Shown here piece after piece: positions 7,247 through 8,330 of a stretch of DNA of 8,330 nucleotides. The notes under the pieces are model-generated. The model was given only the letters and a program-made list of their open reading frames with translations. It was not told the origin of the DNA and searched no databases. A program made the position numbers and the translations under genes. Source of the DNA: Burkholderiaceae bacterium (GTDB lineage: Bacteria > Pseudomonadota > Gammaproteobacteria > Burkholderiales > Burkholderiaceae_C); the NCBI GenBank assembly GCA_030726195.1, contig JANREF010000336.1, forward strand, positions 1 to 8,330. Direction: 5' to 3'. The stretch's first letter is position 1. Each line of letters starts with the position of its first letter.

Positions 7247-7252
7247 GGCTGC

Positions 7253-7471
7253 ATGTCAGAGCAAGCAACCACCATCGACCCCCTACTGTGCCCACTGTGC
7301 GGCCAAGCCAATGCATGCGCCATGGCGAACGGCAACGACAATGCCGAGCCCTGCTGGTGCGTGGGGCTGACCTTTGGCCCAGATGTACTGGCACGCGTCC
7401 CACCCGAAGCCCAGCGCCTGGCCTGTATTTGCCAGCGCTGTGTACAAGCCGATTCTTCGCGCACAATATAG
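7253..7471 (+). CDS. Small cysteine-rich CWC-family protein
   Basis: A 72-residue protein with eight cysteines: Cys13 and Cys16 (CPLCGQANAC), Cys22, Cys34 and Cys36 (the EPCWC signature), and Cys58, Cys60 and Cys63 (CICQRC near the end). This arrangement matches the Cys_rich_CWC family of small proteobacterial proteins, for which I know no established function. The paired CxxC and CxC motifs suggest bound metal, probably zinc, or an iron-sulfur site; that is inference. No signal peptide or membrane segment is seen, so it is probably cytoplasmic. An upstream in-frame ATG at 7205 lies within the terminator stem and is unlikely, so ATG 7253 is chosen. No Shine-Dalgarno sequence precedes it. The stop codon overlaps the probable -10 box of the next gene, which begins 68 bp later. 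Confidence 0.85.
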   Translation: MSEQATTIDPLLCPLCGQANACAMANGNDNAEPCWCVGLTFGPDVLARVPPEAQRLACICQRCVQADSSRTI

Positions 7472-7485
7472 TGCTTAGTCACTAT
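7467..7485 (+). promoter_or_regulatory. Candidate -10 box with overlapping palindrome, upstream of the amidotransferase
   Basis: TATAGT (7467-7472; 5 of 6 to TATAAT) overlaps the CWC stop codon. It also forms part of an inverted repeat ATAGTG (7468-7473) / CACTAT (7480-7485) with a 6-bp spacer. A smaller dyad, GCAC/GTGC (7461-7474), also encloses it. No clear -35 is found at 16-18 bp. A protein bound to the dyad would cover the -10 and start site, as expected for repression. Confidence 0.4.
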
Positions 7486-7539
7486 TCGTCCCGCCACCCG
7501 TTACTGCACCCGTTTTTACCGACCAGGTAGCCAACCACC

Positions 7540-8330
7540 ATGTGCCAGCTTCTCGCGCTCAATTGCAAAACCCCCACGGACGCCACGTTCAGCTTCACCG
7601 GGTTTTGTCAGCGCGGCGGGCGCACCGATGAACATGCAGACGGCTGGGGCATTGCCTTCTTCGAAGGCATGGGCTTGCGCCACTTTGTAGACCATGAAAG
7701 CGCCGTGACCTCTCCCGTAGCTGAGCTGATCCGGCGCTACCCCATCAAAAGCAAAAACATCGTCGCCCATGTACGCAAGGCCACGCAAGGCGAGGTCAGT
7801 CTTGAAAATGCGCACCCCTTTGTGCGCGAGCTGTGGGGGCGCAATTGGGTGTTTGCCCACAACGGTGACTTGAAAGACTATCACCCCACACTGCATGGCC
7901 AATTCAGGCCCGTGGGCACCACCGACAGCGAGCGCGCGTTTTGCTGGCTGCTGCAAGAAATTGCCAAGTCACACGCAGGCGTGCCCAGTGTTGAGGAGCT
8001 CACGCTCACGCTCAAAGAGCTGATTCCACAGATCAGCCACCACGGCACCTTTAACTTTGTTTTGAGCAACGGCGACGCCATGTGGGCGCATTGCTCCACC
8101 CACTTGCACTACTTGGTGCGCGAATACCCATTTGCCAAAGCCAAGCTCATGGACGACGACATGTCGGTGAACTTTGCCGAGCTCAACAAACCCGAAGACC
8201 GTGCAGCCGTGATTGTGACCGTGCCGCTCACGGCCAATGAACACTGGCGCGCGTTTGCCAGCAATCATTTGGTCACATTTGTGGACGGTGCCGCCGCCAT
8301 ACACCACGACTTGTCACAGGCCCACGACCA
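7540..8330 (+). CDS. yafJ: Class II glutamine amidotransferase, YafJ-like, cut by window edge
   Basis: 263 codons are visible and the frame is open at the right edge. The protein begins MCQLLALNC: after removal of Met, Cys2 becomes the N-terminal nucleophile of class II (Ntn) glutamine amidotransferases, which release ammonia from glutamine. Further family positions are QRGGRTDEHADGWGIAF around residues 24-40 (Asp34), HVRKATQGEV with Arg79, ENAHPF, FAHNGDL with Asn108, and GTTDSERAFCWLL. This closely follows E. coli YafJ (about 255 residues), a stand-alone amidotransferase domain of unknown acceptor, so only a few C-terminal residues are probably missing. The ATG is required by the Cys2 rule. 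A weak AGG lies 12 nt upstream. It is 68 bp after the CWC gene with its own likely promoter. Family assignment is firm; the substrate is unknown. Confidence 0.94.
   Translation, partial: MCQLLALNCKTPTDATFSFTGFCQRGGRTDEHADGWGIAFFEGMGLRHFVDHESAVTSPVAELIRRYPIKSKNIVAHVRKATQGEVSLENAHPFVRELWGRNWVFAHNGDLKDYHPTLHGQFRPVGTTDSERAFCWLLQEIAKSHAGVPSVEELTLTLKELIPQISHHGTFNFVLSNGDAMWAHCSTHLHYLVREYPFAKAKLMDDDMSVNFAELNKPEDRAAVIVTVPLTANEHWRAFASNHLVTFVDGAAAIHHDLSQAHD

Noticed and set aside
7205..7252. Longer CWC protein starting at ATG 7205
   Set aside because: This start lies in the stem of the intrinsic terminator and the extra residues are not part of the family. The transcript probably does not include it.
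6643..7497. A 284-residue minus-strand open frame over the glcB end and the CWC gene
   Set aside because: It overlaps two well-supported genes and the terminator, has shadow-type composition (His/Gly/Ala/Val-rich), and no ribosome binding site or family match.
1..8330. Search for CRISPR arrays, tRNA genes, insertion sequences, phage or toxin-antitoxin genes
   Set aside because: No regularly spaced repeats, cloverleaf sequence, transposase or typical small toxin/antitoxin pair was seen. The gaps not covered by genes are all under 200 bp and are described above.

Overview
The window looks like chromosomal DNA of a betaproteobacterium of order Burkholderiales, most likely family Comamonadaceae (Limnohabitans/Rhodoferax-like). 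The basis is GC-rich coding sequence with few strand gaps, Burkholderiales-type ArgS, GlcB and CWC proteins, and a LysR-rich layout. The genus is a guess from protein flavour. There are no tRNA or rRNA genes, insertion sequences, CRISPR arrays or phage genes. The content is core or near-core metabolism, and I see no evidence for a wholly new system.

Left part (1-3113), an arginine/basic amino acid block. argS (arginyl-tRNA synthetase, C-terminal end cut off by the window edge) and an ArgP/LysG-type LysR regulator both run leftward, 68 bp apart. A LysE/ArgO-family exporter runs the other way from a 193-bp AT-rich control region. This is the classical regulator-exporter pair: the regulator senses basic amino acids and switches on the exporter. 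Here it also sits directly upstream of the gene that loads arginine on tRNA.

Middle (3129-7216), a two-carbon acid block. A second LysR regulator (CrgA/DmlR-like) is divergent from an apparent operon of a type II haloacid dehalogenase and malate synthase G (glcB), which are 20 bp apart. The dehalogenase has all nine catalytic residues of L-2-haloacid dehalogenases at family spacing. A plausible pathway is haloacetate to glycolate (dehalogenase), to glyoxylate (a glycolate oxidase not in this window), to malate (GlcB). The divergent control region carries a nested inverted repeat overlapping the -35 box of the regulator. The operon ends with a GNRA hairpin and a strong intrinsic terminator.

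Right part (7217-8330). A small cysteine-rich CWC protein is followed by a YafJ-type class II glutamine amidotransferase that runs off the window edge. A palindrome overlaps the probable -10 box between them.

A recurring feature is that several genes lack a Shine-Dalgarno sequence and have a -10-like hexamer exactly 6 nt before an ATG, as expected for leaderless transcripts. The case is best for the LysR gene at 4064 and weaker for argS, the dehalogenase and the CWC gene.
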